Positions 7,030 to 13,508 of a stretch of 29,221 nt of DNA are shown here, one piece after another. How positions within the stretch are numbered: position 1 is the stretch's first letter; the number at the start of each line of letters is the position of its first letter. Below the pieces are notes generated by a model, which was not told the origin of the DNA, made no database searches, and worked only from the letters and a program-made list of their open reading frames with translations. Origin of the DNA: a virus; IMG/VR virus record IMGVR_UViG_3300044612_001240, positions 1 through 29,221 of that record. One strand, given 5' to 3'. A program made the position numbers and the translations under genes.

Positions 7030-7308
7030 ATGTCTGACTTTTACAAGGTTTCCACGCTTGTCGCTGAGTTCAAAGGCAAGCTGGATGTCATCATCAAGCG
7101 GGATGGCTCCCGGCATCAGATGGATGCACACATCCCGATGCATGTAATGGGCCTTCTTGAGGATGAACTCCAGCCGATTCTCAAAGAGCTGATTACTGCA
7201 ATCGAATGGGAGCCTGGTGACGAAGATCTCTGCCCTGCTGAGCCGCCGATCACTGTGGCCGATATGCACCAGGCGGCTTGGGTACAGCATGTGCAAATGC
7301 ACAGCTGA
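7030..7308 (+). CDS. Hypothetical protein upstream of DNA polymerase
   Basis: The ATG at 7030 is preceded by GAGG (7021-7024) with 5-nt spacing. The 92-aa product has a short mixed alpha/beta N-terminal half (KVSTLVAEFKGKLDVIIKRDG) and a helix with acidic residues (LLEDELQPILKELITAIEWE). No family recognised. It lies 40 bp before the DNA polymerase gene, and its last codons overlap the first copy of an operator-like inverted repeat. Confidence 0.65.
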   Translation: MSDFYKVSTLVAEFKGKLDVIIKRDGSRHQMDAHIPMHVMGLLEDELQPILKELITAIEWEPGDEDLCPAEPPITVADMHQAAWVQHVQMHS

Positions 7309-7331
7309 GACGGTTTTTGATGCAAATGCAC
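7291..7331 (+). promoter_or_regulatory. Paired operator-like inverted repeats before DNA polymerase
   Basis: GTGCAAATGCAC (7291-7302) is a near-perfect palindrome, GTGCA-AA-TGCAC. ATGCAAATGCAC (7320-7331) is a second copy with the same 10-bp core, TGCAAATGCA. The two start 29 bp apart, close to three helical turns, and sit 18-58 bp before the polymerase ATG. This is the layout of a two-site operator. The first copy lies in the last codons of the upstream gene. A binding protein is not identified. Confidence 0.5.
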
Positions 7332-7348
7332 GTTTGAGGCACTGAACA

Positions 7349-9178
7349 ATGCGTTTTTTACAAGGGATCGAGCACCTTCTGTCGCTCGCTAATGCCACGA
7401 CTGTGGCGTTTGACTGTGAGACGACTGGGCTCCAGCCGACATTCGGCGGGTTGCGGTTATTGCAGTTAGCCGCGCTGGATCGGGATCCGGTGGTCATTGA
7501 CTGCTGGGAGCTGGAGGATCACCAGTGGGTGGACATCGAGGAGTTCTTTGCGCAGAAGCGTTACTGGCTGGCGCATAATGCGGTGTTCGACTTGGGTTGG
7601 CTGCAGGAGCACGAGATCTATCCCAATGGGGAGGTCTTGTGCACCATGCTGGCTAGCCGGATCCTTACCAATGGGCAGCCGAACGTAAAGCACGGTCTGC
7701 AGACTGTTGTAAAACGTTATCTGAAGGAGGAGATCTCTAAGGAAGAGCAGAAGAGTGACTGGTCGGGCGATTTGACCCAAGGGCAGTTGGAGTATGCAGC
7801 AAAGGACGTGCAGCTGCTGATTCAGATGGATGGGCCGATTAACCAGCGGATGGCAGAGGCGAATCTGCATCGGGCTTGGTTTTTGGAGTGTCGGGCGTTG
7901 CCGGCGATGGCGCAGCTTTGGCGAACCGGCCTGCCGTTTGATCGCAGCGGATTAGAAACGCTCCAGCGTGAGCTGACGCTTCAGCATCGGACGCGAGGTG
8001 AAGAGTTTCTGGTTGCTTTGGATCAGGCATTGCCGGAGGACAAGAAACTGCCGAGGTTTGCTGATGGGCGTCTAAACACCAACGCCAAGGCCACCGGAAC
8101 AGCACGGGGTGGCGATCGGGTTGAGGCAGGTTTCAACCTGAACAGCCCCAAGCAATTGCTGGATGTCTTTACTGCATTACTTGGTAATGCACCAGTGACG
8201 GCAGATGGGAAGCCCAGTGCCAGCAAGCTGGTGTTGCGTGAGTACGTGGCTGATCATCCTGTGGTTGCGGATTACCTGGCCTGGAAGCGGATTGAGAAGC
8301 GGCGCCAGATGGTGGAATCGCTCTTGAAGCACCTGGGTGCCAGTGGCTACATCAAGGCTAGTTACCTCCAGTTGGGGGCTGACACAGGGCGCATGAGTTG
8401 CATGAGTCCCAACCTGCAGCAAATTCCAAGAGATTCAAGGTTTAGGGAGTGCGTCAAGGCGCCAGATGGATGGAGACTGGTAGTGGCGGATTACGCGCAG
8501 ATGGAGTTGAGGCTGGCGGCAGCCGAAGCTCAGGATGAGCTGATGATCCAAGCGTTCCAGGCTGGGACGGACTTGCACACACTGACAGCGATGCAGATTT
8601 ATGGCGTTTCAGCAGATGAAGTCACAAAAGATCAGCGCCAAGTTAGTAAATCAGCCAACTTCGGATTGTTATATGGAAGCGGTGCAAAAGGACTCAGAAA
8701 CTATGCAGCTGGCATGGGCATACAAATGGATATTACTGAAGCGGAAAACGTACGGAAAAAGTTCCACGCTGCTTATAAAGGGATCAGCAAATGGCAGCGT
8801 GAAAATGCTGCAGCTGCTAATGCGGCTAAAGGGAATGCCGCGATCAAGATTCGTCACTCCGGGTTGCGGAGGCTTCTTTACGGCGATCACAATTCGCTCA
8901 CGATTCGCTGCAACACTCCAATCCAAGGGGCTGGTGCGGCGGTGCTTAAGCGCACGCTCGGTAAGTTGTGGCCGCTGCTCCAGGCAGACGGGGAAGAAGT
9001 TGTGCGCCTAGCTGGCGTCGTGCACGACGAAATTATCTTGCTGGTGCGTGAAGAACATGCCGATATATGGGCGCATCAGTTGAAGGCAACGATGGAAGAG
9101 GCCGAAGCTGAGTGGTTGGATGATGTGCCGCCGCTTGCAGATGCCAATATCGGTATGACTTGGGCGGAGGCAAAATGA
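7349..9178 (+). CDS. polA: DNA polymerase I, family A (exonuclease + polymerase)
   Basis: This 609-aa enzyme copies phage DNA. A DnaQ-type 3'-5' proofreading domain occupies about 1-190: Exo I FDCETTGL with D22 and E24, Exo II HNAVFDLGWL with N77 and D81, and an Exo III-like AAKDVQLL. There is no 5'-3' nuclease domain. The polymerase domain carries motif A VVADYAQMELRL (D381), motif B RQVSKSANFGLLYG (about 430-445) and motif C VVHDEIILLV (about 557-566). The Phe in NFGLLYG corresponds to Phe762 of E. coli Pol I, rather than the Tyr of T7 polymerase. Length and layout match phage family A polymerases. The next ATG overlaps its TGA. Confidence 0.95.
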   Translation: MRFLQGIEHLLSLANATTVAFDCETTGLQPTFGGLRLLQLAALDRDPVVIDCWELEDHQWVDIEEFFAQKRYWLAHNAVFDLGWLQEHEIYPNGEVLCTMLASRILTNGQPNVKHGLQTVVKRYLKEEISKEEQKSDWSGDLTQGQLEYAAKDVQLLIQMDGPINQRMAEANLHRAWFLECRALPAMAQLWRTGLPFDRSGLETLQRELTLQHRTRGEEFLVALDQALPEDKKLPRFADGRLNTNAKATGTARGGDRVEAGFNLNSPKQLLDVFTALLGNAPVTADGKPSASKLVLREYVADHPVVADYLAWKRIEKRRQMVESLLKHLGASGYIKASYLQLGADTGRMSCMSPNLQQIPRDSRFRECVKAPDGWRLVVADYAQMELRLAAAEAQDELMIQAFQAGTDLHTLTAMQIYGVSADEVTKDQRQVSKSANFGLLYGSGAKGLRNYAAGMGIQMDITEAENVRKKFHAAYKGISKWQRENAAAANAAKGNAAIKIRHSGLRRLLYGDHNSLTIRCNTPIQGAGAAVLKRTLGKLWPLLQADGEEVVRLAGVVHDEIILLVREEHADIWAHQLKATMEEAEAEWLDDVPPLADANIGMTWAEAK

Positions 9179-9339
9179 AGTACACACCTTGTAATTATGT
9201 GGCGTTGTTGCGGACGCCTGGTGGGCTGCTCCAGAAGGCCACGATCATGGCAGACAGCATGACCCATGCGCATCACACCATCCGGGAGTTGTGGCCGGGT
9301 TTGCGGATGGTCAGACTCACTAAGGAAGGTGACTGGTGA
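9175..9339 (+). CDS. Small hypothetical protein (54 aa)
   Basis: The ATG overlaps the polymerase stop in the ATGA pattern, so this short frame is very likely translated by coupling. It encodes 54 aa beginning MKYTPCNYVALL and ending KEGDW, with a His-rich middle (MTHAHHTIREL). No family recognised. It overlaps the following frame by 11 nt. Confidence 0.6.
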   Translation: MKYTPCNYVALLRTPGGLLQKATIMADSMTHAHHTIRELWPGLRMVRLTKEGDW

Positions 9340-9547
9340 CGTAGTGCCGAAAACTGGTCGGGAATTGGTGCTCCAGTGGCTCTATGACGAGATCAAGCGG
9401 GCAAAAACCGCTGATCTCCATAGGGCTGCTGCCTTTTTGGAATGGGCACGTGGTATCCGGGCTGGTTGTGCCAAGCAAAGGGGTGGGGCGCGGATGGCGC
9501 AGGCCAATGGCTGGCGCAAGTACGTGGACGCCCCAGTGCGTTGGTAG
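9329..9547 (+). CDS. Small hypothetical helical protein
   Basis: The conserved-looking part begins near TGRELVLQWLYDEIKRAKTADL. GTG 9329 overlaps the previous gene; GTG 9344 is an alternative start with a weak GGTGA upstream. The product is about 68-72 aa: an amphipathic helix, AAFLEWARGIRAG, and a basic C-terminus with Trp residues (NGWRKYVDAPVRW). No domain is recognised. It ends the polymerase transcription unit before a promoter-like spacer. Confidence 0.55.
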   Translation: MTGDVVPKTGRELVLQWLYDEIKRAKTADLHRAAAFLEWARGIRAGCAKQRGGARMAQANGWRKYVDAPVRW

Positions 9548-9550
9548 TGC

Positions 9551-9567
9551 TATTGTGTAGCAGAGTA
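9551..9567 (+). promoter_or_regulatory. Promoter-like motif, copy 2
   Basis: TATTGTGTAGCAGAGTA matches the motif at 6984-7000 in 14 of 17 positions. It lies in the 31-bp spacer before the ribbon-helix-helix-like gene, 12 nt upstream of its ATG. The agreement between two non-coding spacers suggests selection, but a usual sigma-70 -35 box is not evident. Confidence 0.4.
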
Positions 9568-9578
9568 GACGGTTTGCT

Positions 9579-9845
9579 ATGCCCCTGCAGCACGGACGGA
9601 AGCTGTATTGCCAGTTGCTGGTCGACCAGCATCGGTATCAGCTGCTGGAGAGGTTGGCCGCAAAGGAAGGCAAGCGCACAACGGCGCTGATGCGGGAAAT
9701 GGTGTACACCATGCTGGAGAAAGCTGTGTCGGTGTCGGACTACAAGGCGGCTGAAGCGGCGGATCGTGCAGCATGGGCAGACTCGGTAAAGCGGCGGGTA
9801 GAAGGACGCCAGCGCTCCAAGCAAGAGACGCAAGTAGACGCATGA
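9579..9845 (+). CDS. Ribbon-helix-helix-like DNA-binding protein
   Basis: The 88-aa product contains a strand, KLYCQLLVDQHRYQLLERLA, then a turn and a second helix, EGKRTTALMREMVYTMLEKAV. This strand-helix-helix order fits Arc/CopG-type repressors. A basic tail with RRVEGRQRSKQ follows. Such proteins bind paired operators. Directly downstream lies a spacer with direct and inverted repeats (9846-9871), which is a plausible binding target. Confidence 0.6.
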   Translation: MPLQHGRKLYCQLLVDQHRYQLLERLAAKEGKRTTALMREMVYTMLEKAVSVSDYKAAEAADRAAWADSVKRRVEGRQRSKQETQVDA

Positions 9846-9871
9846 GACTTAGTTGTAAATCGTTGTAAGTC
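9846..9871 (+). promoter_or_regulatory. Operator-like repeats
   Basis: GACTTA (9846-9851) and TAAGTC (9866-9871) form a 6-bp inverted repeat. Inside it GTTGTAA occurs twice, at 9852 and 9862, exactly 10 bp apart. The element lies just after the ribbon-helix-helix-like gene and 55 bp before the next start. CACAGTAG at 9902 is a possible -10-like sequence downstream. Confidence 0.4.
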
Positions 9872-9925
9872 TGACTTGGGGTGGGGTCGGCGGTTAGGCT
9901 TGCACAGTAGTCTCGCGGGAGTTCC

Positions 9926-10153
9926 GTGACGCGCTTTGTTTTGAAGGTTGGGTCCCAGTTCGTTGCGGCGGTTTACTCGTCAAACGAGTGGATGGCTTTT
10001 ACTCAGAATCCTGATGACGCTTGTTCTTGGGTTACTTACGAGCGGGCTATCAGTGCTGCTCGAATTGTTTGTCGGCGCTGCAATAGCGAGGTTTTTGTGC
10101 ACGCTGTTGAAGAGCCCACCTACCCGAAAAGCTGGAGCGCCTGCCGTGCTTGA
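9926..10153 (+). CDS. Hypothetical protein
   Basis: The GTG at 9926 is preceded by GGGAG (9916-9920), a usable RBS. The 75-aa product is mostly beta-strand and helix (MTRFVLKVGSQFVAAV, YERAISAARIVCRRC). It looks like the small phage proteins that hold a stranded N-terminus and a helix with AARIV, but no function is known to me. It overlaps the next gene by 8 nt. Confidence 0.65.
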   Translation: MTRFVLKVGSQFVAAVYSSNEWMAFTQNPDDACSWVTYERAISAARIVCRRCNSEVFVHAVEEPTYPKSWSACRA

Positions 10154-10394
10154 AGGTAAAAAGCTCGACTACTTCGAGTTGCAGATCTGGTTGCCAGGGC
10201 AGGGGCCGCTGCGGGATATGATTCGCGCAGAGTCTTTGAGGCAGGCGTTAGCCTTTGCTCGGAACCGCTACCCAGGTTGCTTGGTGGAAGTTCCAGAGAC
10301 GCCGGCTAAACTCAGGCCGCTGTCCAAGTCGTACAACGGCGCCGAAAGCGAGCGCCTGCGCAAACTCAAGGCACTCAAAAATGAAAGAAACTGA
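10146..10394 (+). CDS. Hypothetical protein
   Basis: GTG 10146 gives 82 aa; the longer in-frame sequence upstream is a shadow of the previous gene. The protein has a strand (YFELQIWLPGQGPLRDMI), a helix (SLRQALAFARNRYPGC) and then VEVPETPAK with a basic tail. The pattern of a short stranded domain with QALAFA and RYPG is common in small phage proteins of unknown role. It overlaps the next gene by 14 nt. Confidence 0.6.
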   Translation: MLEGKKLDYFELQIWLPGQGPLRDMIRAESLRQALAFARNRYPGCLVEVPETPAKLRPLSKSYNGAESERLRKLKALKNERN

Positions 10395-10548
10395 ACAGGC
10401 TGTGCTGGAAATTAAAGTGCAAGATGCACGCCAGCGGTTTTTGGACAAGTTGTTCTTTATGGATGGCCGTGATAACCCGGAGCATCCACTACATGCCACC
10501 TACACCGGGTTGTACGAGCAGTACGCTGAAAAGCTCCAGCACGATTAA
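10381..10548 (+). CDS. Small hypothetical protein (55 aa)
   Basis: The ATG at 10381 begins MKETEQAVLEIKVQDARQRF and continues with a helical segment and a C-terminal YTGLYEQYAEKL. It is the last plus-strand gene. Its TAA stop and the TAA of the convergent minus-strand gene share the TTAA at 10545-10548, so there is no spacer or terminator between the two opposed units. Confidence 0.65.
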   Translation: MKETEQAVLEIKVQDARQRFLDKLFFMDGRDNPEHPLHATYTGLYEQYAEKLQHD

Positions 10549-10772
10549 GCGGAGTCGCGATCGAGGCCGCAAATTTCCGACAGGTTGTTAGCGGCTTCTT
10601 TTATCGCCCACCTGCATTTGGTGCGCTCCATGTGATAAAGGGTGTTCAAAAGCAGTGCGGCCTCGAATAAGCCGTTCCAGTCCTTTTCGGTGTAACGCTG
10701 TCTGAGCCAGTGGTCATGCTTCGCCTGGTCGAAGGCGTTTTCTGGTGTTTGCTCCAGTGGGTTCATGGTCAC
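10545..10772 (-). CDS. Hypothetical protein after the lysin
   Basis: GTG 10772 overlaps the lysin stop (GTGA) and gives 75 aa; ATG 10766 is two codons in. The protein is rich in aromatic and charged residues: DQAKHDHWLRQRYTEKDW, FEAALLLNTLYHMER and KCRWAIKEAANNLSEI. Helical throughout and without a membrane segment, it is not a typical spanin. It is the last gene of the lysis unit. Function unknown. Confidence 0.65.
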   Translation of the reverse strand: MTMNPLEQTPENAFDQAKHDHWLRQRYTEKDWNGLFEAALLLNTLYHMERTKCRWAIKEAANNLSEICGLDRDSA

Positions 10773-11884
10773 ATCGGGCGGATTTTCAGGTACCAGCCGC
10801 TGTCGGGACCGTCAACGAGCCAGCGAGGAAGCCAGTTTTTTCGGGAGTATGCCACGCCGGCGCCTCCTTTGTTGCTTATATAGCCACCATTCACCAAATC
10901 GGCATCGCCATTTGGGTCGTTGTGCAGGAAGTGGGTCGGGGTGAAGCCGATCACCACGCTCCAGTGGCCTGAACCAGTGGGCTTGTTGACCGGGCCGCGA
11001 TGGAGCCAGCCCACTGGGGTGGGGTAGCCCATGCGGATTTCGGCTTCCAGGTCGGAGGCGGTGCCTTCTTGCTCGAACGTGGCGCGGAGTCCCAGCTCTT
11101 TCAAAGCGGCGATTTGGGCGTGTACGTTTGTACTGTCCCCGTATTTGCGGCGGATTAGGTTGTAGGCGTCGTCGTTGCCGATTTTTTTCCAGTACCGGGC
11201 AACCATTGCACAGCTGGAGCTGAAGCACTCGCGGTAACCTGTGCCGCTTTTGTTGTCGAGCTGGTATTCGTAGGGGACTTTGAGAATAGATTCGTTAGTT
11301 TTTACGGTTTTTTCTGCTTGGGTGTTAATTACCTTTACCAGCTTGTTTCCGTAATCGGGATTGGTAGCGTAGCCTTCTTTTTGTAGCCAGTGGGCGGCGT
11401 CTTCGATGCTGGTGGCGTTGTTGCAGCCTTTGTAGGTTTTGTAATCTTTATACCAGCGATCAACTAAATAGCAGACGGCGGTTTGGATGTCTGGGAATTG
11501 CAGGAATGAGTCGCGGATTGTGATCCACTGGCCGTTTATAAATTCTTGCGTGGTGCTGGTGGTGCCATCGCCTTTTAGGCCGAAAAAGTTGTTGCGGCCT
11601 GTTACAAGTTTGCCCCAGCTAGATTCGAGGGCCCATTGGGCGGCAACCAGTTCTGGGTATTTGGCGCCGGCAATGCGGCCGGCCATCAAAATGCCGTCCC
11701 AGTTGTTTTCGATTGGTGGTTGCTTGCCGGACTGGCTCCAGGTTTTGAACCACGGTTGGGTGCGGTTGAGCAGCTTGGGGTCGGCTTTGTTGATCGCTTC
11801 CTCCAGCTCGGCTAAAGCCGCCATTTGGTGGGGAAGCGATCGGTAGAACCGAGCTAGGTCGAGTAGACGAATGGTGCTGGTCAT
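10769..11884 (-). CDS. Two-domain endolysin: glucosaminidase + C39-like peptidase
   Basis: The 371-aa protein would digest host peptidoglycan at lysis. A helical N-terminal segment (1-60) precedes a FlgJ/glucosaminidase-type domain (about 63-190) with LVAAQWALESSWG (probable catalytic E87), NNFFGLKG and a final GYATNPDYGNKLVKVI. A second catalytic domain (about 203-371) looks like a C39-type papain-fold peptidase: ECFSSSCAMVARYW with C220, SGHWSVVIGF with H307, and HNDPNG with D323. A PYEYQLDN segment precedes C220 and could supply an oxyanion residue. There is no signal peptide, so it would need a holin. Its ATG overlaps the TGA of the frameshifted upstream product. Confidence 0.85.
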   Translation of the reverse strand: MTSTIRLLDLARFYRSLPHQMAALAELEEAINKADPKLLNRTQPWFKTWSQSGKQPPIENNWDGILMAGRIAGAKYPELVAAQWALESSWGKLVTGRNNFFGLKGDGTTSTTQEFINGQWITIRDSFLQFPDIQTAVCYLVDRWYKDYKTYKGCNNATSIEDAAHWLQKEGYATNPDYGNKLVKVINTQAEKTVKTNESILKVPYEYQLDNKSGTGYRECFSSSCAMVARYWKKIGNDDAYNLIRRKYGDSTNVHAQIAALKELGLRATFEQEGTASDLEAEIRMGYPTPVGWLHRGPVNKPTGSGHWSVVIGFTPTHFLHNDPNGDADLVNGGYISNKGGAGVAYSRKNWLPRWLVDGPDSGWYLKIRPM

Positions 11885-12227
11885 TCGCGTTTCCAGGGCG
11901 CGTGGATCGAGATGGGTCCGCCGAGCTTCTGGGAGTCGCCAGTCTGCAGCTCGGTATCTATGGGGTGTTCAACGACGGTGGGCAATGGGATAGCCGGAGG
12001 CTGACTAGCGTGCCAGGCAGCCTCGGCGTGGTCGAGTTTGGCGGATAGTTCCGCGTCGAATTGCCGTTTGCGAATAGCGAATGGAGTCAGCGCTTTTTTG
12101 CTTTCAGCAGGTTCAGCACCTGGAACAGGAGTTGCACGATGCTGTTGCTCTTCAGCGGTGACAGCGCGATCAGTTCGCTGACGGCAGCCACGACGATCCA
12201 GAAGGCGGGGTGGTTAAGGAAGTCCAT
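11881..12227 (-). CDS. Putative -1 frameshift product of the holin-like gene (115 aa)
   Basis: A -1 slip at A_AAA_AAG (12099-12093) joins the first 45 residues of the holin-like peptide to 70 residues in the -1 frame, starting ALTPFAIRKRQFDAELSAKL and ending ISIHAPWKRE. The extension reads as a real protein: a charged helix, a Pro-rich linker and a compact end. It lacks any ATG, GTG or TTG upstream of its middle, so it cannot easily be made alone. Its TGA (11883-11881) overlaps the lysin ATG, which would couple translation. The fusion puts a long soluble tail on the membrane segment. The alternative is a sequencing error or a decayed single gene. No strong structure follows the slip; a 5-bp hairpin (12041-12054) lies 39 nt downstream. 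Confidence 0.65.
12087..12227 (-). CDS. Holin-like small membrane protein (46 aa)
   Basis: The ATG at 12227-12225 opens 46 codons. It begins MDFLNHPAFWIVVAAVSELI, continues with IALSPLKSNSIVQLLFQVLN, and ends LLKAKKR. One hydrophobic helix (about 8-22), a second amphipathic segment and a Lys-rich tail resemble small class II/III holins and, from memory, a peptide widespread in picocyanobacterial phages. It lies two coding units upstream of the lysin, which supports a lysis role. Its last codons contain an A_AAA_AAG slippery site, and the -1 frame stays open for 70 more residues. Confidence 0.7.
   Translation of the reverse strand: MDFLNHPAFWIVVAAVSELIALSPLKSNSIVQLLFQVLNLLKAKKR
12093..12099 (-). 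promoter_or_regulatory. A_AAA_AAG frameshift (slippery) site
   Basis: On the minus strand the zero-frame codons GCA AAA AAG CGC TGA place the heptamer A_AAA_AAG two codons before the stop. It is the same heptamer used for -1 frameshifting in E. coli dnaX and several IS elements. Slipping gives GCG CTG ACT, which is the open downstream frame. Confidence 0.65.
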
Positions 12228-12323
12228 GGAAATAGGACGTTTTGTGTAAGTCTAGCGCTAGGTATGCTAAGTAGCCCGTCTGTGCTGTTTTCCTCGCTAC
12301 CGTTTAGCTAGTCGAAGCCCCAA

Positions 12324-12629
12324 GTGGACTACATCGACGAGCACCACGGCTTTGTGAGTAAACGCGAGGCCAAGGCACGGTTTCGTGAACAAATCCTTAA
12401 GGGCTGGGATTACAGATGTGCGTATTGCAGAGAACATCTGGGCAAGAATGGAACGCTTGATCACGTGCGTCCCAAGTCAAAAGGCGGTGAGACAAACTTA
12501 AGTAATTTGGTTGCGTGTTGTTTTTCTTGTAATACAAAAAAGTCCAGTAATGAGTGGAAAGAATGGTTTAGAGCGCAAGACTTTTGGGAGCCGCATCTAG
12601 AAGATGCGGTTAGCTGGTGGATCAGCTAG
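12324..12629 (+). CDS. HNH endonuclease
   Basis: The 101-aa product (GTG 12324) has the full HNH signature. RCAYCREHLG supplies the first CxxC zinc pair. TLDHVRPKSKGG supplies the catalytic DH(V)xP-K-GG. NLSNLVACCFSCNTKKSS supplies the Asn/His-finger Asn and the second CxxC. It is the only plus-strand gene inside the minus-strand lysis region, and its 3' half is more AT-rich than its neighbours (runs such as TTTTTCTTGTAATAC), which suggests recent arrival as a free-standing homing-type nuclease. It splits the holin-like/lysin unit from the upstream minus-strand genes and ends 8 nt inside the convergent gene's 3' end. It could instead be a phage packaging or defence nuclease. Confidence 0.85.
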   Translation: MDYIDEHHGFVSKREAKARFREQILKGWDYRCAYCREHLGKNGTLDHVRPKSKGGETNLSNLVACCFSCNTKKSSNEWKEWFRAQDFWEPHLEDAVSWWIS

Positions 12630-12810
12630 GTAGGTGGCTTTCTGGTAGCCAGCCCCAGTTTTGAGCGTACATGTAGGCTACGTACTCGTCTTCGCAGTAA
12701 CGGCACATGCTGTTACGGCAGACGCGGTAATAGGTGTTGCCCCAGTCGTTTTCGAGGCGGTCGATCGTAAATCCTTGTCCGATGTCACGGGAATCGACGA
12801 CGCCGCTCAC
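12622..12810 (-). CDS. Hypothetical small Cys-containing protein
   Basis: GTG 12810 gives 62 aa, 6 nt after the stop of the membrane/coiled-coil gene. It contains GFTIDRLENDWGNTYYRVCR then MCRYCEDEYVAYMYAQNWGW. The close Cys residues (CRNSMCRYC) could bind a metal or lie in a small domain. Function unknown. It overlaps the HNH gene tail-to-tail by 8 nt. Confidence 0.6.
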   Translation of the reverse strand: MSGVVDSRDIGQGFTIDRLENDWGNTYYRVCRNSMCRYCEDEYVAYMYAQNWGWLPESHLPS

Positions 12811-12816
12811 GAGTCT

Positions 12817-13065
12817 TCAGCAACGGGGACGCGCTTCAAGCATAGTTACTCGCTGCTCCACGCCATTAAGACGTGAAAAAGTTTCCTTGCGGTCTTCTTT
12901 GATGTCCGTATGCAGCACCTCTAACTGGGTGGCAATATGCTCCACGGCAGCGGTCAGTCTGATTACAGCTTCACGTGCTTCATCGTTGCGACGGCTAAAG
13001 CCCATCGCGCCCATCGCGGCAACGGAGATCGACGCTCCAGCAATAGCAGCGATGACCTCGATCAT
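12817..13065 (-). CDS. Small membrane-anchored coiled-coil protein
   Basis: The 82-aa product starts at ATG 13065 with MIEVIAAIAGASISVAAMGAMGF, a hydrophobic N-terminal segment long enough to cross the membrane. It continues as a charged heptad-like helix (EAVIRLTAAVEHIATQLEVL, then DIKEDRKETFSRLNGVEQRV). This layout recalls XhlA-type holin accessory proteins and other phage membrane-tether proteins. Its place between integrase and lysin genes suits a lysis or membrane role. Not certain. Confidence 0.65.
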   Translation of the reverse strand: MIEVIAAIAGASISVAAMGAMGFSRRNDEAREAVIRLTAAVEHIATQLEVLHTDIKEDRKETFSRLNGVEQRVTMLEARPRC

Positions 13066-13074
13066 GTAATCAGT

Positions 13075-13212
13075 TTAGCGACCCTGGCCGCGCAAAGGTT
13101 TCTTACCTCTGCGTCGGGGACGGCTACGTTGCCCATACCCTTGACGGGTAGTTTTTGGCGGACCGGGCTGGTGCTCGATCCGCGCTGTACCGGCCTTTGC
13201 CTTTACTGCCAC
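13075..13212 (-). CDS. Small basic protein (45 aa)
   Basis: GTG 13212 lies inside the 3' end of the preceding gene (10-nt overlap) and opens a 45-residue frame beginning MAVKAKAGTARIEHQPGPPK and ending GKKPLRGQGR. It carries about 15 Arg/Lys residues and no hydrophobic core, so it is probably disordered and nucleic-acid-binding. A similar short basic ORF with a RQG and RGQGR ending is, from memory, common in marine cyanophages. It lies in an operon with its neighbours on both sides. Confidence 0.65.
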   Translation of the reverse strand: MAVKAKAGTARIEHQPGPPKTTRQGYGQRSRPRRRGKKPLRGQGR

Positions 13213-13508
13213 GGCGTTCCGCTGGCCTTGCTGGGATGGTGCTGCTCGTCAAGCTGTGCCTGCAGGGCGGCTTCGATCTCGGTCACTTTCTCGGCACCGA
13301 AAGCATCCTTGACCCAGCCGATCACCAGCTCTTCGGTCAGGTCAGCAAACGGGATCAGCTTGTCTGGGCGCTCGAAGCCCAGTGATCCGTATGCGCCGCT
13401 GCTGTAGGTGCCGTCTTCGGCGGTGACGGTATAGTGGGCGGTCATCACAAAACCGTCAGCGGTCTCGCGCTCCAGGTTGGCGATGCGCCAGGTAAAAGTA
13501 GTGGCCAT
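13203..13508 (-). CDS. Conserved hypothetical phage protein
   Basis: The 101-aa product (ATG 13508) starts MATTFTWRIANLERETADGF and continues with alternating strands (FVMTAHYTVTAEDGTY, GSLGFERPDKLIPF). It ends in an acidic helix (TEIEAALQAQLDEQHHP). The all-beta start and the short helical C-terminus match a group of phage proteins without a known role. It overlaps the basic peptide gene. Confidence 0.65.
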   Translation of the reverse strand: MATTFTWRIANLERETADGFVMTAHYTVTAEDGTYSSGAYGSLGFERPDKLIPFADLTEELVIGWVKDAFGAEKVTEIEAALQAQLDEQHHPSKASGTPWQ

